DNA from: Crocodylus rhombifer
Taxonomy: Eukaryota; Chordata; Crocodylia; Crocodylidae
Assembly: GCA_038503035.1 (NCBI GenBank)
Contig: JAVSML010024254.1
Span: forward strand, 152,697-216,696
Length of the DNA stretch: 64,000 nt
Reading direction: 5' to 3'
The position numbers and the translations under genes were made by a program. Below, piece by piece: positions 10,683-22,066 of the stretch. The notes under the pieces are model-generated. The model was not told the origin of the DNA. It searched no databases and saw only the letters and a list, made by a program, of their open reading frames with translations. The first letter of the stretch is position 1. Every line of letters starts with the position of its first letter.

Positions 10683-10994
10683 GTGTCTATAGATGTGGGT
10701 GTTCATGTTCTAATTAGAGCATGTCAGAGCTGACTTGATTAATTGAAACTGCTCCATGCTTCAGCGTGGCCTCACTGTCACTTGTATTGAGCTACCACGT
10801 GTTTCAAAATGGCTGCAGGGTTGCTTCATCTAAACCTCATTGAATAAGCTTTAAATAAAACATCCCACAGCCATTTTGAAATGTGCAGGGGCTTAATACA
10901 CATGGCAGTGAGCCACTTTAATTAGAGTGGCTGTCTGGGAGTCCTTCTAATTAAAACACCTCGGCCACCATCCACCCCTGAGCACATGTATAGG
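10683..10994. mobile_element. Palindromic MITE, family P, copy 1
   Basis: The outer ends are inverse of each other (tctatagatgtg at left, cacatgtatagg at right). The centre is a long imperfect palindrome: ttcaaaatggctgcaggg at about 10803 pairs with ccacagccattttgaaatgt near 10866, flanked by cttgtattgagc and gcttaatacacatg. It is related to 12873-13150 and 19719-20013, which share the paired aaaatgg/ccatttt core. There is no coding capacity. Confidence 0.65.
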
Positions 10995-12527
10995 CAGCCA
11001 GTTTGTCTCCATGCTGTGTTTGAACCCATGCTGTGACACGAGTAGCAGGTAGCTCCCATGCAAGGAAAACCCTGTTAGGTAAGTCACCACTTCTCCCCCT
11101 TCCCCACACCCCCTCCAGCTCTTCAGTGGTCAGACTAATCCCTTCTATCTTCATGCCCCATGTGCTGAAAAATTGCCAGTCTCTGAATAGACTGCACAGC
11201 GCTGCACAGCCCACCTGGGTAAGCGATTGGGCCGTTTGCCTGCTCTGAGCTCCATGCTGCTACAGCTGCATGGCTAGCAGTGCCCAGCCAGCTAGTTTAA
11301 CACTGTCAGTTATCTTTACCTGAGCTGCAGTCACTGCAGTGGAGTCATCCTAAAACAGTAAATTAAGCAAAATCTTCCCTGTGCTGCTCTCAACCTCTTC
11401 TAAAATACACCTCACTTGAACCCTATTCTTTTGCCCACTATCATCCTATTCCTGGTTTCTTTTTCCTCAGGATTCTGAAGAAAAGTGTCTCAACCCACTC
11501 ATGCAGCCTCTCTGACCAGTGTAATTCATAAGCCTTTCTACACAACTGGCACTACCATTTCCTGGTTGGTAAATGAGCTGCTAAGCAGATTCAGGATCTC
11601 TCTTTCCTCTTTATTTCCAACTTGTTTTCTCTCTGGTTTTCATTGCTGTCCCTCCTAAGCGTCTGCCTGAATAGCTGCTGCCATACCTGCTGGTATTTAA
11701 TACTGTTAGCACTAAAGAGTCATGTTTTCTCTCTGTTGATGTGCATCAGAGAGGCTTGAGGATAGAAAACAAAAAACACTTTTTGCTAGTTAAAGTCAAG
11801 TGCATCCTTTCTCTTATGGAAAAGTTCTTCTCTGGCAGACCTGAAGATCATAACCTACAGTTTCTCTTCCTTGCCACATAATGTAACATTCATTTTCTAG
11901 GGAACCCTTCATAAATAGTCTGGGACCTCTGCATACTGGCTGAATGCATTTGGGCTAGTTGAGGCTTCCCCTAGCAGAGTTGCTGTCAGAGCCTCTACTA
12001 GAGATCACAATCTCTGGCAACAAGCACTGTCTTGCACTTTCTGCTGTAGCATTGGTTGTTTACAGGAAACTGCCAACGGTTCTGCCGCTGATGGCAGAAT
12101 GAGAGGAACAACGTTCTGCCTGAATAAGGACGAAGAGTATCTTCAGAGATAAAATGAGGTAACTTTTAAACAGAGAATGATTCTCACTTTAAAACTACAA
12201 CCAAGCTAGAAGTGAAAGCTGCTGGGTTTTTTTAAAACAAGTGCAGATTTGGAAGCCAATTCTATGAGCTCGTAGTTATGTGTGCACTGGATGTGCTGTA
12301 CCCAAGAGCATATCTGCTGCTGCAGGCCAACCAGAAAGGGAGACCCAGCATTTCCCTTTGAGACAAAAAATTCTCATCCTACAACATTTCTTTCTCCAGT
12401 TATCCCTTGTGTTTTTTTCCTGCTGTATTGAGCCCAGAGTTTACATCCATAGAATTCCATGACAATACACCTATTGACTTCGGTAATGTTGTATTCTACC
12501 TGTTTGGGTGCAATCCAAGACTAAATA
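10995..12527. other. No recognisable feature
   Basis: Apparently single-copy sequence. No family motif was recognised in either strand. Confidence 0.45.
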
Positions 12528-12872
12528 TAGACAGTCAAAAAGACTGAGCCTGAATTGATTCAATTTTCACAGGTTAGTCTAAGCTGCATAGATTGAACCA
12601 ATAAGCAAGTGAACAGACATTCACTTTTGATTCCAGAAATGCAGTCATAAGCTTGCAGATAGTCAGGCCAGAAGCCAGGGGATGCTAAAGCACACCTCCC
12701 TATTCAGTTGGGCTGGACAGCTTGGGCCAATGCTAGCTTACCCACACTGAGAGTTAATTTGAATCTGGAGAGGATCTGGGGCAAAATTTCAATAAACCAA
12801 TTTAATCTAAATCAGTTAAGTCTGATACAGCTTCCATCCAGGTTTATTTTAAATCAGTTTTGGCCATTATGG
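12528..12872. mobile_element. Decayed copy of the 6.9-kb inverted-repeat transposon family
   Basis: Shares agcctgaattgattcaat, the aggttagtctaagctg stretch and aaatcagttaagtctgata with 6941-8050 in the same order, but most of the middle is missing. The right end appears to be cut by the palindromic MITE that follows. Confidence 0.6.
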
Positions 12873-13150
12873 GTGCCTGTACACAAGTGTTGAGGCTGCT
12901 CTGACATGCTATAATTACAGTGTGTTGCACTCTGCTGGAGCATGGTAATTACCATGCTCCAGCAGCCTCCCACATCTCATGTATCAGCATCTCCACACTT
13001 CAAAATGGTGATGGGGTGCTTGAACTAAAGTTTGTTTGATGAGCTTTAGTTCAAGTGCCCTCACCACCATTTTGAAGTGTAGGGACACTGATACATGAGA
13101 TACTGTGATGCTTTAATTAGAGCAGCTCTCTGAGTGGGGTAACAACCACC
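12873..13150. mobile_element. Palindromic MITE, family P, copy 2
   Basis: The core palindrome spans 12974-13101: atctcatgtatcag pairs with ctgatacatgagat, and cacttcaaaatggtg pairs with caccattttgaagtg. A separate perfect 30-bp palindrome (12934-12963, gctggagcatggtaa and its inverse) lies in the left shoulder. Non-coding. Confidence 0.7.
12934..12963. repeat. Perfect 30-bp palindrome
   Basis: gctggagcatggtaa is followed directly by its exact reverse complement, with no loop. It lies within the shoulder of the palindromic MITE. Confidence 0.9.
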
Positions 13151-13489
13151 ATCTTTGCTGATCCTCTTCATGCTGGGGGCTCCCCCCCCACCACCACACT
13201 GGCTGGGCTACAGTGGCCCTAAGGACTGCTGGCTCCCATTTTATTGGGGAGCCAGCATTTTATTGGGGGATGGGTTCTGGCAAATCCACACAGAAATCAT
13301 GGTGATTGCCATTTTTGCAGGGTTCATGGAAACCACTTTTTCGTGGTTTCTGTGAAAAAGGCAAAATCATGAATATGGTAGATCTGGATACAAGAGAATG
13401 CAGTGAAGCATCATGGAGGCAGGGGAAATTTAAATGTCAACATGTGCTTCTGAGCCAAGATCCCACACAGCTGGCCTGTTGCCATATAC

Positions 13490-14100
13490 CAGGGGTTGGC
13501 AAAATACAACTCACAGGCATCTGGCCTGCCAGTTGATTGTATCTGGCCCATGGCTGCCCCCACAACACTCTGCATGGGGCCACGCCCTGACTGTTTACAC
13601 CCAGGACAGCCCACACCACTCTCCCATACTTATCCCATGCCTGCTGGCTCTTGGGACCTAGCATGCATGCAGCCCCCCACACACATGCACACCTCCCCCC
13701 CCACACACACACCCCTGGCTGCCTCACACGTGGCACAGCACACCCCAGGTAACTGAAGCCGCCCCCCCCCACACACTGAGATAAGTCCTCCAGCTCTCCA
13801 ATGCTGTACACCAGGTAAAGGGGACAAGGGCTCAACTCTCCCCCTCTACAGGGAGGGACCTGGGAATCTCCTGGCCACTCAGGAATCTGGGAAGCTAGAG
13901 GGTACCCCTACAGGCAACTGCTTGAGCCTGCCTGCCTAACCACAGCAGCAGCAGCTGGTGAGGACCATGTGAGAGCAATAACACCCACCTGGTCTCATAC
14001 TCATATAAACACCAAGGCAGCCACGCGACCAAGGTCATCTTGCATTATGGTGATGGGTATGCACCATACCCCTAGGCTTCCTGGGCTGCATGCCCCTTCT
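13490..14100. mobile_element. hAT-type left end followed by C-rich and CACA-rich DNA
   Basis: caggggttggcaaaatac at 13490 is a typical hAT terminal repeat of the same kind as at 56281 and 63245, followed by the usual ggcatctggcctgcc and ctggcccatggctgc blocks. No matching right end or target duplication was found. From 13670 to 13780 the DNA is CACA- and C-rich. Open frames here are chance frames in low-complexity sequence. Confidence 0.5.
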
Positions 14101-14402
14101 CCCTTGTGCCTCTCTCCTCAGTGCTTCAGAGGTTTCCACCCAGACGCATCCACACAGATGGAGCCCTGACTCCAGGCTGCATGGCATATCAGCTGGATAC
14201 TGGAATCGGGGGCACAGGCACTCCTACTTGTGGGATGTGCTCCCTGGTGGAGGCTCTGGAGAACAGAGTGAGGGAGCTACAAGAGGAAGTGGACAGTCTG
14301 CATACTGTCAGGAAACATGAGGGAGAGATTGATGCTTCCCACCGGGCCCTGCACCTGGAGAAGAACACCACAAAGACCAAGCTGATGAGTGGGCCTGAAC
14401 AA

Positions 14403-14690
14403 TTAAAAGACACATTTTTTATTAAAGAATCTGCCAAGTGGCTAAAGACCACCTCAGAGGAAATGTGCTGGCCAGTCTTGTCATGGACAGAGGTACTTGT
14501 CTTCACCAGGAACTGGATGGATTCTTTTAAACGTTTGGCATCAGGGGAGTGTCTTCAGTTCTGTTCGTGGTACTGTACCATGTAGCAGCTCTGAACATAG
14601 CAGTTCATCCAGAATCTTTAATTTTGTTTCTCACCATGTTAAGGACTGTTATCATTGTTTTAGCAGAGCTTTCCCTCTATACATTCTAGC
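14403..14690 (+). repeat. 290-bp dispersed repeat, copy 2, inside CR1 ORF1
   Basis: Near-identical partner of 3954-4243, sharing the KESAKWL and MDSFKRLASGECLQFCSWY frame. Here it sits between the coiled-coil part and the esterase part of a CR1 ORF1, fusing in frame with it so that a 159-codon open frame (14106-14585) results. No clear target duplication was found. Confidence 0.75.
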
Positions 14691-15001
14691 CAATAGTGGA
14701 TGGAAACTGGTCACATCATGACTGAAGCTACGATGTGCATCAGTTGTCCCACCAATAACACTGCACAACAGTTATGAATCTCTCTCACCATTGATGGACA
14801 ATGCATCTGTGTAAGATCAACCAATCCCAGAAAGGAAACAACATAGAGTGATAATTGTGGGAGACTCTCCACTGCAGGGCACAGAGGGAGCTAACTGTCA
14901 GCCAAACCCCTTTGTTCAGAGGTCTGCTGCCTTCCAGGAGTCAAGATTTGTGATGTTACAGCAAGTACTTCTCAACTGGTCCACCCTACTGACCACTACC
15001 T

Positions 15002-15011
15002 NNNNNNNNNN
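15002..15011. other. Assembly gap (10 N) inside CR1
   Basis: Ten Ns lie between the esterase-like segment and the downstream CR1 sequence. The true length is unknown. Confidence 0.9.
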
Positions 15012-15600
15012 GTCGGTGACTTGTTGAGGAAAGCTTTAAACTAGGCATGTCCAGGGGCCAGGGAGAAGATTTTGCCACTGAAGCAGAATCTACTAGCCAC
15101 AATGACACATGGGAGAGCATTCAAACAGCAGATGTCCAGATGGGTATTAACATCTTGAGGCAGAGACGTCATGACAGAAAACTCAAGGTGAGTAGGGGAG
15201 AGCTCAGATGTTTTTATAGGAACACCAGAACCATAAGAAATAAACAGGAGGAACAAGCACCCCTTCTGGGCCACAGTCAATCCCCACAAAAGGCAGAACT
15301 CCTAAATACATACTTCACATTGGTATTCCTGAAATCAAAAGGGGGCTGTTCACCTGACCAGAGGCCCAGGGAATATGAGGGAGGTAACAGTGTACATGAA
15401 ATCAGCCCAGAACAGGTGAGGGATCTTTTACAACACTTGGACATTTTCAAGTCTGCTGGGCCTGATGACTTACACCCAAGAGCCCTGAAAGAACTGGCTG
15501 AATGTATAGTAGTGCCACTGGCCCAGCTGTTTGAAAAGTCGTGGAACTTGGGGAGTGGTCCCAGATGACTGGAAGAGGGCCAATATGTGGCATTCATCTT

Positions 15601-16262
15601 TAAGAAAGTTTCTATGTTTGTATGATTCTAACACTAAGTACCATTTCTGTGACTTGTAATAGTTTATTCTTAATTACTAGAATAAACAGTTGCTTTGAGA
15701 CACAGCAGTGACAGACGTATCAATTTCTAAATCAAAAGAAAACCAATATTGAAGAAAGCCAACAATATCTTAATACATACATGCATTACTATAATGTGTT
15801 GTGTGATCACAGCTTACGTACTGAAGGGCCAATCTGTAACTAAGAATTAGGAACCTTAGAAACTTTGGACAGATTTTGAAATGTATAATGTTAACACAGA
15901 GAAACGTCATTGACCCCAGATTTATACCTATGTAACTAAAAGAAAACTGTAGCTCATTATATCTGGATTTTTTGGCTTTTGTGCAGTTACAATCAGCCTT
16001 GACACTGGGCAACATGGTGATTTCCATTTATATCTACAATATTTCAAAATTGTTGTTTTCCCTTTCTTCACTTTTTCTGTGCAGCTGTCATTGTAGCACT
16101 TCAGCACCACTTAGAAAAGCAAGGCAGATGTCTCCCACCAGGGTCACTGCCAACACCACTCTAATGACAGCTGTTGGAGCAGCACTGTGAGAGCAACACC
16201 ACCACCAGCATCAGTAGAGAATGAGCATTTCACATCTGCAAATCTTTTTTGCTTCCACTGGC
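15601..16262. other. No recognisable feature
   Basis: AT-rich DNA without family motifs. Confidence 0.5.
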
Positions 16263-18279
16263 TTAACCTTCATACGTCCCGATGGGATAATTTCCTACCC
16301 CAGACACATATTTTGTGCAGTATCTTGAAGTTGATTAATTCTAAAAAAATTTCTTTTTAGGACATTGTCACTGGCAGTGCAGTGCACAATATCCCCAAAG
16401 AACACCCAGCTTACACAAATGGTTTCTGTCTGTGGATGAAAAACTGTCCAGGATAACATGTTACCCCAGCCATGAATGTGTTTTTCTATATGGGGTAACA
16501 ACTTACCCCAAGCCCTAGTTACCCCAGTGCAATTTCTGTATAAATGACAGGCCTAGACTAGTTTGGCTACTTTGGGTGGATGCATCTGAAAGGTCAGCAT
16601 TCATTCACACCTCACTCATGTCCACTTCAGGTATCCATGGGAACTGAAGGATGGACATCCTCCACTCTGCTTTTGCATAAGATGTGGTAATCCCTTTTGC
16701 AAACCACTTTGTTTGCAGGCTGCAAGGTCATCAAAACACCCTGCTTTTTGCCAAAAAACTCAACCATTTCTCACACTCAACTCCACCTCTGCTCACTTTT
16801 CTTGTGGAAAAACTCCGCTTCACCTGCCCCTTTCATAATATACAAGCTAATTTGCCCTGCCTTTGTTGGAAGTGAGGACAAGGAGCAAAGGGACAGCAGA
16901 GAAGAAATCGAACAACATCATTCTGCAATACAGCATACACTATGGAGTCCCCTTCAATGGTAAGGGCTTGACACCCCCTGATGCCCCTTTTACCTGCTCT
17001 CAATAAGCCCCTGCATGTGTGGTTTCCAAGCAGCATCCACCCACATTTGGCTTGCCTGCAAAGGGTGGATGCTGGTCTCTGGCTTTTGTGCCCAGGAAGA
17101 GAGGGTGCTACCTGCATTGCCATGGGGCAGGGTGGAATTGCTTCTGTGACAGCATAGGTGGACAGGCTTGTCTTTGATTGTTATTTATATGCATACAGCA
17201 GTAATCATCGTTTTATTTTTTTTCTGCAGTCCAGGTTGAAAAGACAGTGCATATTCAGTGCTGAAGCCTGTCTTACACAGGTAACCAGTGATGACAGTGA
17301 CACATCCACTGATGAAATCTTATTCCAAGGCAGTGAGGATGCTGACTTTGTTCCAGACATGGGAGATTGTTCAGAGCAAGAAGACCATGTGTCTGTGGAA
17401 GCTTCATCCAGCTCAGATGAGGAGGAGTTGGTGCTACAAGCACAAATGATTCCAGCACTTCCAGTGGGAAAGGGAAGAGGACCAGCCGGAGGCTGCCATG
17501 AAAGACCAAAGAGAGCTACAGCAGGATGTGGAGCAGAACCACTGCAACCACCCCCAGAAAACATTGCAGATGATGACACCTTTCAAAGAAGAAATGGCAG
17601 AGCATGGGGGAAAAAGTCCACAGCTAATATATCATTGGAGAATAGTCCATGAAAGTGCTGGGCCAACAAGAGAAAGTAATAAGGACACAATGGTGGAAAC
17701 GTTCCCCTGTTTCTCTCACAAGATATCCTGACTTTTATCATAAGAGAAACAAACAGAGAGGCAGCAAGAAGATTCAGGGAGTGGAATGATAGCCATCCTG
17801 AAAATAGGAGTGGAAAAAGCTGGACAAAGCAGAGCTGAAAGCCTACTGCTGAGTGGTCTATACCACAGTGGTCACGAGGCACTGGAGGAGTTGTGGGAAC
17901 AACGTGCCAGGAGTCCTTGCTTCCATGCCACTATGAGCATAAAACAATTCTGTCAAATCACTAGCTACCGGAGATTTGACAACTGACACATGAGGAAAGG
18001 AGAGCTGTGGAAAAGCTTGCTGCCTTTAGAGGTATTTGGACACAATTTGTGCAGCAGCTCAGGAAATGGTATATTCCAGGAATACACCTGGTGGTTGATG
18101 AGCAGCTCCCTGCATTCAGGGGTCACTGTCCCTTCAGACAGTGTATGCCCAGCAGGTCTGTCAAATATGGCTTGAAAATTTGGTGGTGCTATGATGCAGC
18201 AACATCATTCCCCCTGTCTGGAGATATCTACCTGGGCAAGCAACCAGAAGCTCTATGCCAAGGTAATCTTGGTACCTAG
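16263..18279 (+). pseudogene. PiggyBac-type transposase relic
   Basis: The reading is pieced across frames. 17225-17420 encodes the start-like KRQCIFSAEACL, then an acidic stretch (SDDSDTSTDE, then SSSSDEEEL) typical of PiggyBac N-termini. About 17650-17740 gives GPTRE and DILTFIIRETN. 17786-17986 gives HEALEELWEQRARSP and MSIKQFCQITSYRRFDN, the family's LW/RFDN block. 18007-18250 gives VVDEQLPAFRGHCPF and VKYGLKIWWCYDA, which hold the first catalytic aspartate (the DEQ motif). The second and third catalytic aspartates and the C-terminal zinc-binding domain are gone. At 16264 ttaaccttcatacgtcccga resembles a PiggyBac end beginning with TTAA, so this may be the left terminus. The relic stops where a short repeat begins at 18280. 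At least two frameshifts and several stops make it inactive. Confidence 0.85.
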
Positions 18280-18410
18280 TAGGGCTGTGCAAAATTTCGC
18301 TGGCTGTTTCTATTTGACACTGTTTCAACTCATTTTGCACTCAGACCAGTATAATCAAATTGAAACTTGCACACCTTGTGACATTTAACAGCAGACTTTA
18401 GGAATGTTTC
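18280..18410. mobile_element. Short repeat, family G, copy 1 (tagggctgtgcaaaa)
   Basis: Begins tagggctgtgcaaaa followed by tttcaactcattttgc. It is the same kind of element as at 54223, with gctgtgcaaaa and repeated tttcatttc/tttcaac motifs. Probably a MITE; its insertion or an associated deletion ends the PiggyBac copy. Confidence 0.55.
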
Positions 18411-19718
18411 CTGTCCAAGAAAGGTGTCTAAGCATGTGTTTATTTTACTGAAGTTAACAAGTAAATTGAAACCTCAAAAGTAAAATATTTTATGGTTGCA
18501 GGTGTGAGTTTAGGCTTAAAGGTGTCTGCAAAGCAAAAAAGGTGGATTTGTCATTTTATTGCTGCTTTATAGAAAGAAGTTTGCAAGACGAGGGCTTCCT
18601 TCTGAAAAAAGATTTTTTTAAGAAAGACTTTTAGTTTTTATCTTAATGATAGAAATTAAGATCTTGATTACCCTAGAACACACTGGAGCCACAATGCAAG
18701 TGAAAACAAACATACTTAATTGAAATAGGAAGGGATTTTTACTAAGCTTAAAACAATTGTGTGAAAAGATGCCTTGATTAAAAATTGAACATTCCCGTCC
18801 CTTCAATTAACAGCTGATAATCTCCCAGTCTATATCCACATCAAAACCATCCAAGAAGTCTTCCGAACACAGAAAAGACAAACATGTACTTGACATTTTC
18901 CAGGTAAAAGCAAGCTAAAGCTGTGTTTTGAAAAATAAAAATAATTTCATGCATTCTTTATGAATCCCAAGGAAATTAAATGAAAAATAGCACAACTGAT
19001 TTTTTTTTCTCTTCTTCCAACTTTTCCTATCCTATTATTAAAAATCTCCCTAGCTTTCTCTACTATGTAATAGCTAAAGTTCTTGGCAATATCTTGAGCT
19101 CACTTCCTTGTTAAATCCATTTCAATCTCTTGGATGTCCATGTCTGTCAGGAGAAAAAATTAGAGCCAATCATGTAGACAGCAGTGGACTCAAAGGAGAA
19201 GACTTGCTTGGAAGGTCTTCCTTTTTATGTTTCCTGTATTCCATCTGACCTGTTCATCTGGTCATGAACAGCCTACGCTAGATCTCCAAGAATTGTGCCT
19301 TGTTAAAACCCCAAAGTTCTACCACTTTAAGTAACAGAAATTGGAAAACTGATTTTTTTATTCAGCTGGTACAAACCCCAGAGGGGCTTGTTTGCACAGT
19401 AAGTACAACAAAATTCATTGTACATCACCCCTTTATATGGTTGTAAGTCTGTGTGTGAACATTCCTATTTGGAAAAAGGTTGCCCTATTTCAAAATACTA
19501 CTGGCTCAATATTTTGTTACTCAGGCTTCAGTCCTCAAGGAAGAGTCTAACAAAGATGCAAGTAGCTTCTTTAATTAATAAGGTTTCAGATAAATCAGCC
19601 AGATGGATGTGGTCAAGTCTCAGAAATTTCATCAGGCTAGGTCCTCAAAAAGACTTGGGTGCCAGTGTCCTGTGAAACATCAGAATACCCACTTTTTTGC
19701 TATTGTACTTGGAGGCAC
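18411..19718. other. No recognisable feature
   Basis: AT-rich sequence. No motif was recognised. Confidence 0.5.
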
Positions 19719-20013
19719 CTAGGGCATTTATAGACATGTTCTGGGAGTGGGGGGTAAGGCGCCTTAATTAAAGTGCCTGGAGTGTCATGTGTATCAGTGT
19801 TCCCATGCTGAAAAATGGCAGTGGGGGCGCTTTAACTAAAGCTCAGCGAATGAGCTTTAGTTAAAGTGCCCCCCCCCACACACACACAACATTTTTCAGT
19901 GTAGGGATGGGTATAAATGGCACTGAAGTCTTCTGGTGCACAGTAATTACCACAATCCAACGTGTTCCAATTACAGTGCATCAGAACAGCCTCCCTGCAT
20001 GTGTTTAGGGGCC
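19719..20013. mobile_element. Palindromic MITE, family P, copy 3
   Basis: Ends: tagggcatttatagacatg at left and gcatgtgtttagggg at right, roughly inverse. Central palindrome: gctttaactaaagctca pairs with tgagctttagttaaagt around 19850, with the flanking aaaaatgg and catttttca arms and gtgtatcagtg against gggtataaatggcact. Non-coding. Confidence 0.65.
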
Positions 20014-20257
20014 ACAAAATATCAGCTGCTGACCAGGCATAGAGCTGCCTATGTTAATTCTGCTGGTACAGTAGGGCAGGTCACCAAGCCCCATCACGAT
20101 TCACAAACTAAGGCCCAGCCCCTTTTCTTTCTCCAAGCCTCCTGGCAGATGTTACACTCAAGACACAATTAACGCACTAATTGCCTCTTTAAGCAATAAC
20201 CTGGCCTCTTGTTCAGGGAATGCATGGAACCATGAAAATGGAAACCAGCCACGCACA

Positions 20258-20430
20258 CATTACACAAAAAATGTGTAATCATGATCCTGGGCTCCCCCTG
20301 AACTGGCAAGTAGTGCACAAATGGGATCTGATCCCCCAATCCCGATAGTCTGGCATCCTGCCATGCACATATGGCATGGCAGGAGACACAATTGCTGGGA
20401 TCTGGAATCAGATCCCATCCTGCCATTAAA
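20258..20430 (-). repeat. Dispersed repeat, family R, copy 1
   Basis: The minus strand matches the plus strand of 27350-27530: the catttaatg, gatccc..atcccagcaat, cctgccatg and aggat segments occur in the same order. The chance minus-strand translation (PDPSN, then SCH) parallels the plus-strand translation there. It has no recognisable coding function. Confidence 0.55.
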
Positions 20431-21489
20431 TGAATGCCTGTCAGTGGCTTAAGATGTCAAAGCCTTTACTGCCTGTACACCAAAAGGTATGGATTTTCCT
20501 TGGGAAAGTAAGCCTGCTTTCTCTGGGGAGGAACATTGCTTTTCCACTCTTTTTGTGCCCTGCAGAGATGGATAGCTCATCATTCTGGAAACAGGAAGCC
20601 AGCAGCCTTATGGATAGGGACTTACCTGACTCACATTGAGACAGAGGGATTTTTGCAACTCACTTGCAGCGCACAGAGCCAATTTTGTGGGTGTTTTGTG
20701 GCAGCCCCCAACCCTCACTGCTGGTTGGTGGAGGGTGCCTTCACTTAGTTTACATCACTATAGCTTTTTTGCCCCACCCTTTCCCACTGATTGAGACAGC
20801 GCTCAGTCTGTGTCACTACTGCTTTTTTCTTTTTTGGTTGATTTCATGGGAAATTGTGGCCAGTGCTGGATTTCACAGCACTTGCAGACAACAGTGTTTT
20901 TCATGGTTCTCATGAAATCTGCAAAACCACAATTTAGGTAGGTTCCTACTTACAGAACTCCAGAGAGTTATCCTACCCCACTGGGAATGGAACCCATATT
21001 TTTCCTGTTCTCACAATGGACAGTCGTATGTGTTTCTGTCATTTTAGGATCCTTTTCTATCCAGTTTGCCAAGACAGGAGATATCATGCTGGTATCCAGC
21101 TCGCTCAGAGGAGAGAGGTCTATCTAAACAGTGTGTCTAACTGACAGACAACAGGACTGACCTCAGAGAGGCAGGGGTTATACATACCTCTTTCTCAGTA
21201 GCCTAATGCTTGAGATACCTGCCTTGGAAGTAGGTGACCTGGTTTCAGGGTCCATCTCCCTCTGAATCCACTTCTCAGCAAAGTGCCCTGACCTCTAGGC
21301 AGAGCTGAGAGCATCCTCTGTCCTTGCTGTTGAATGGACTGTTGAATGGGAAGAAAATGCAAGGGCTTCAGAACAGGAGAGCAAGGATGAATGAGCTTTC
21401 CTCTACTGTCCATTGAAGAGGATACTTTCAATGTAGTAGGGAGCCCCAGGTTCTGGTCCCAGCTCCCAATACTGACCATGTGTTTGTGG
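20431..21489. other. No recognisable feature
   Basis: Mixed sequence. The part near 20800-20940 is T-rich and loosely resembles 13290-13370, but not enough to call a repeat. Confidence 0.4.
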
Positions 21490-22066
21490 GTGCAGACTGA
21501 AGTGCAGCTCCCCGCTGTAACAGAAAACACTTTGCAGGAAGCATTTTGAGTTACACTGATCCCAGGGACGAAACAGAAGTTCACTGTTGGTTCTAGGGGG
21601 GAGGGAAATATAGCTGCTGGCTACAGCCTGCTGCCTGTTTCCCCAAGCAATGACCCCTCCTCTCTTCCAGCCTGTCCCTGTTTCAGAATGTGAGAGGGAA
21701 AGGGAGCAGAGGAAGCTCATTCTAGGTGTTCCTCAGCCTGCTGAGGGGTGGGGTGGATGAATTGGAGACTCTTCCATTTTGGGGGGTGGGGAAGGCTCCA
21801 GTACACCTGCCCTACCCTCCAGCAGGAGCTGAAACCCCCCCAGACTGAATTCCCTCCTTTCCCTTCCCCCCTCCAATTCTGAAAACAGCATGAAGCTGGC
21901 AGGTAGCACAGACTGAAATTACAGAAGATGCTCTGTTTTGAAATGTATTAATCTAACCCCTCATTATTTTCACCTGATCGGTCTGCAGCTGTGCACTTGT
22001 GTTTGGTCATGGCTATAAACTGCTTTCTGTGCCAGATCTGGCAAAAATTCTTACATCTGTCTGCAC
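21490..22066. repeat. Dispersed repeat, family D, copy 1 (577 bp)
   Basis: Aligns along its length with 42841-43390: shared blocks include gaagtgcagctccc, ttctaggtgttcctcagcct, ccctccagcaggagctgaaa and gcagctgtgcacttgtgttt. The outermost eight bases are inverse (gtgcagac and gtctgcac), which may be coincidence. No coding capacity was recognised. It could be a non-autonomous DNA transposon or an LTR piece. Confidence 0.7.

Larger units (their letters stand above)
14150..15600 (+). pseudogene. CR1 LINE 5' region: ORF1 coiled coil, esterase-like segment and start of ORF2 linker
   Basis: 14190-14400 encodes a CGMC zinc-ribbon-like pair followed by VEALENRVRELQEEVD, a heptad-type coiled coil characteristic of CR1 ORF1. 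At about 14850 the frame VIIVGDSPLQGTEG matches the GDS block of the esterase (SGNH-type) domain known from CR1-group ORF1 proteins; here GDSL has become GDSP. After a 10-N gap, 15300-15570 encodes the pre-RT region of ORF2, with DIFKSAGPDDLHPRALKELA. The endonuclease and most of the linker are missing, so the copy is deleted internally as well as 3'-truncated. A 288-bp repeat (14403-14690) interrupts ORF1. Confidence 0.8.

Noticed and set aside
13490..14100. Complete hAT element
   Set aside because: Only the left end is clear; no inverse right end or 8-bp duplication could be found.
14106..14585. 159-codon frame as a novel gene
   Set aside because: The first part is CR1 ORF1 and the last part is a dispersed repeat. 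The frame is a fortuitous fusion.
17158..17652. Domesticated PiggyBac-derived host gene
   Set aside because: Frameshifts and stops occur throughout and the later catalytic aspartates are missing, so there is no sign of a maintained protein.
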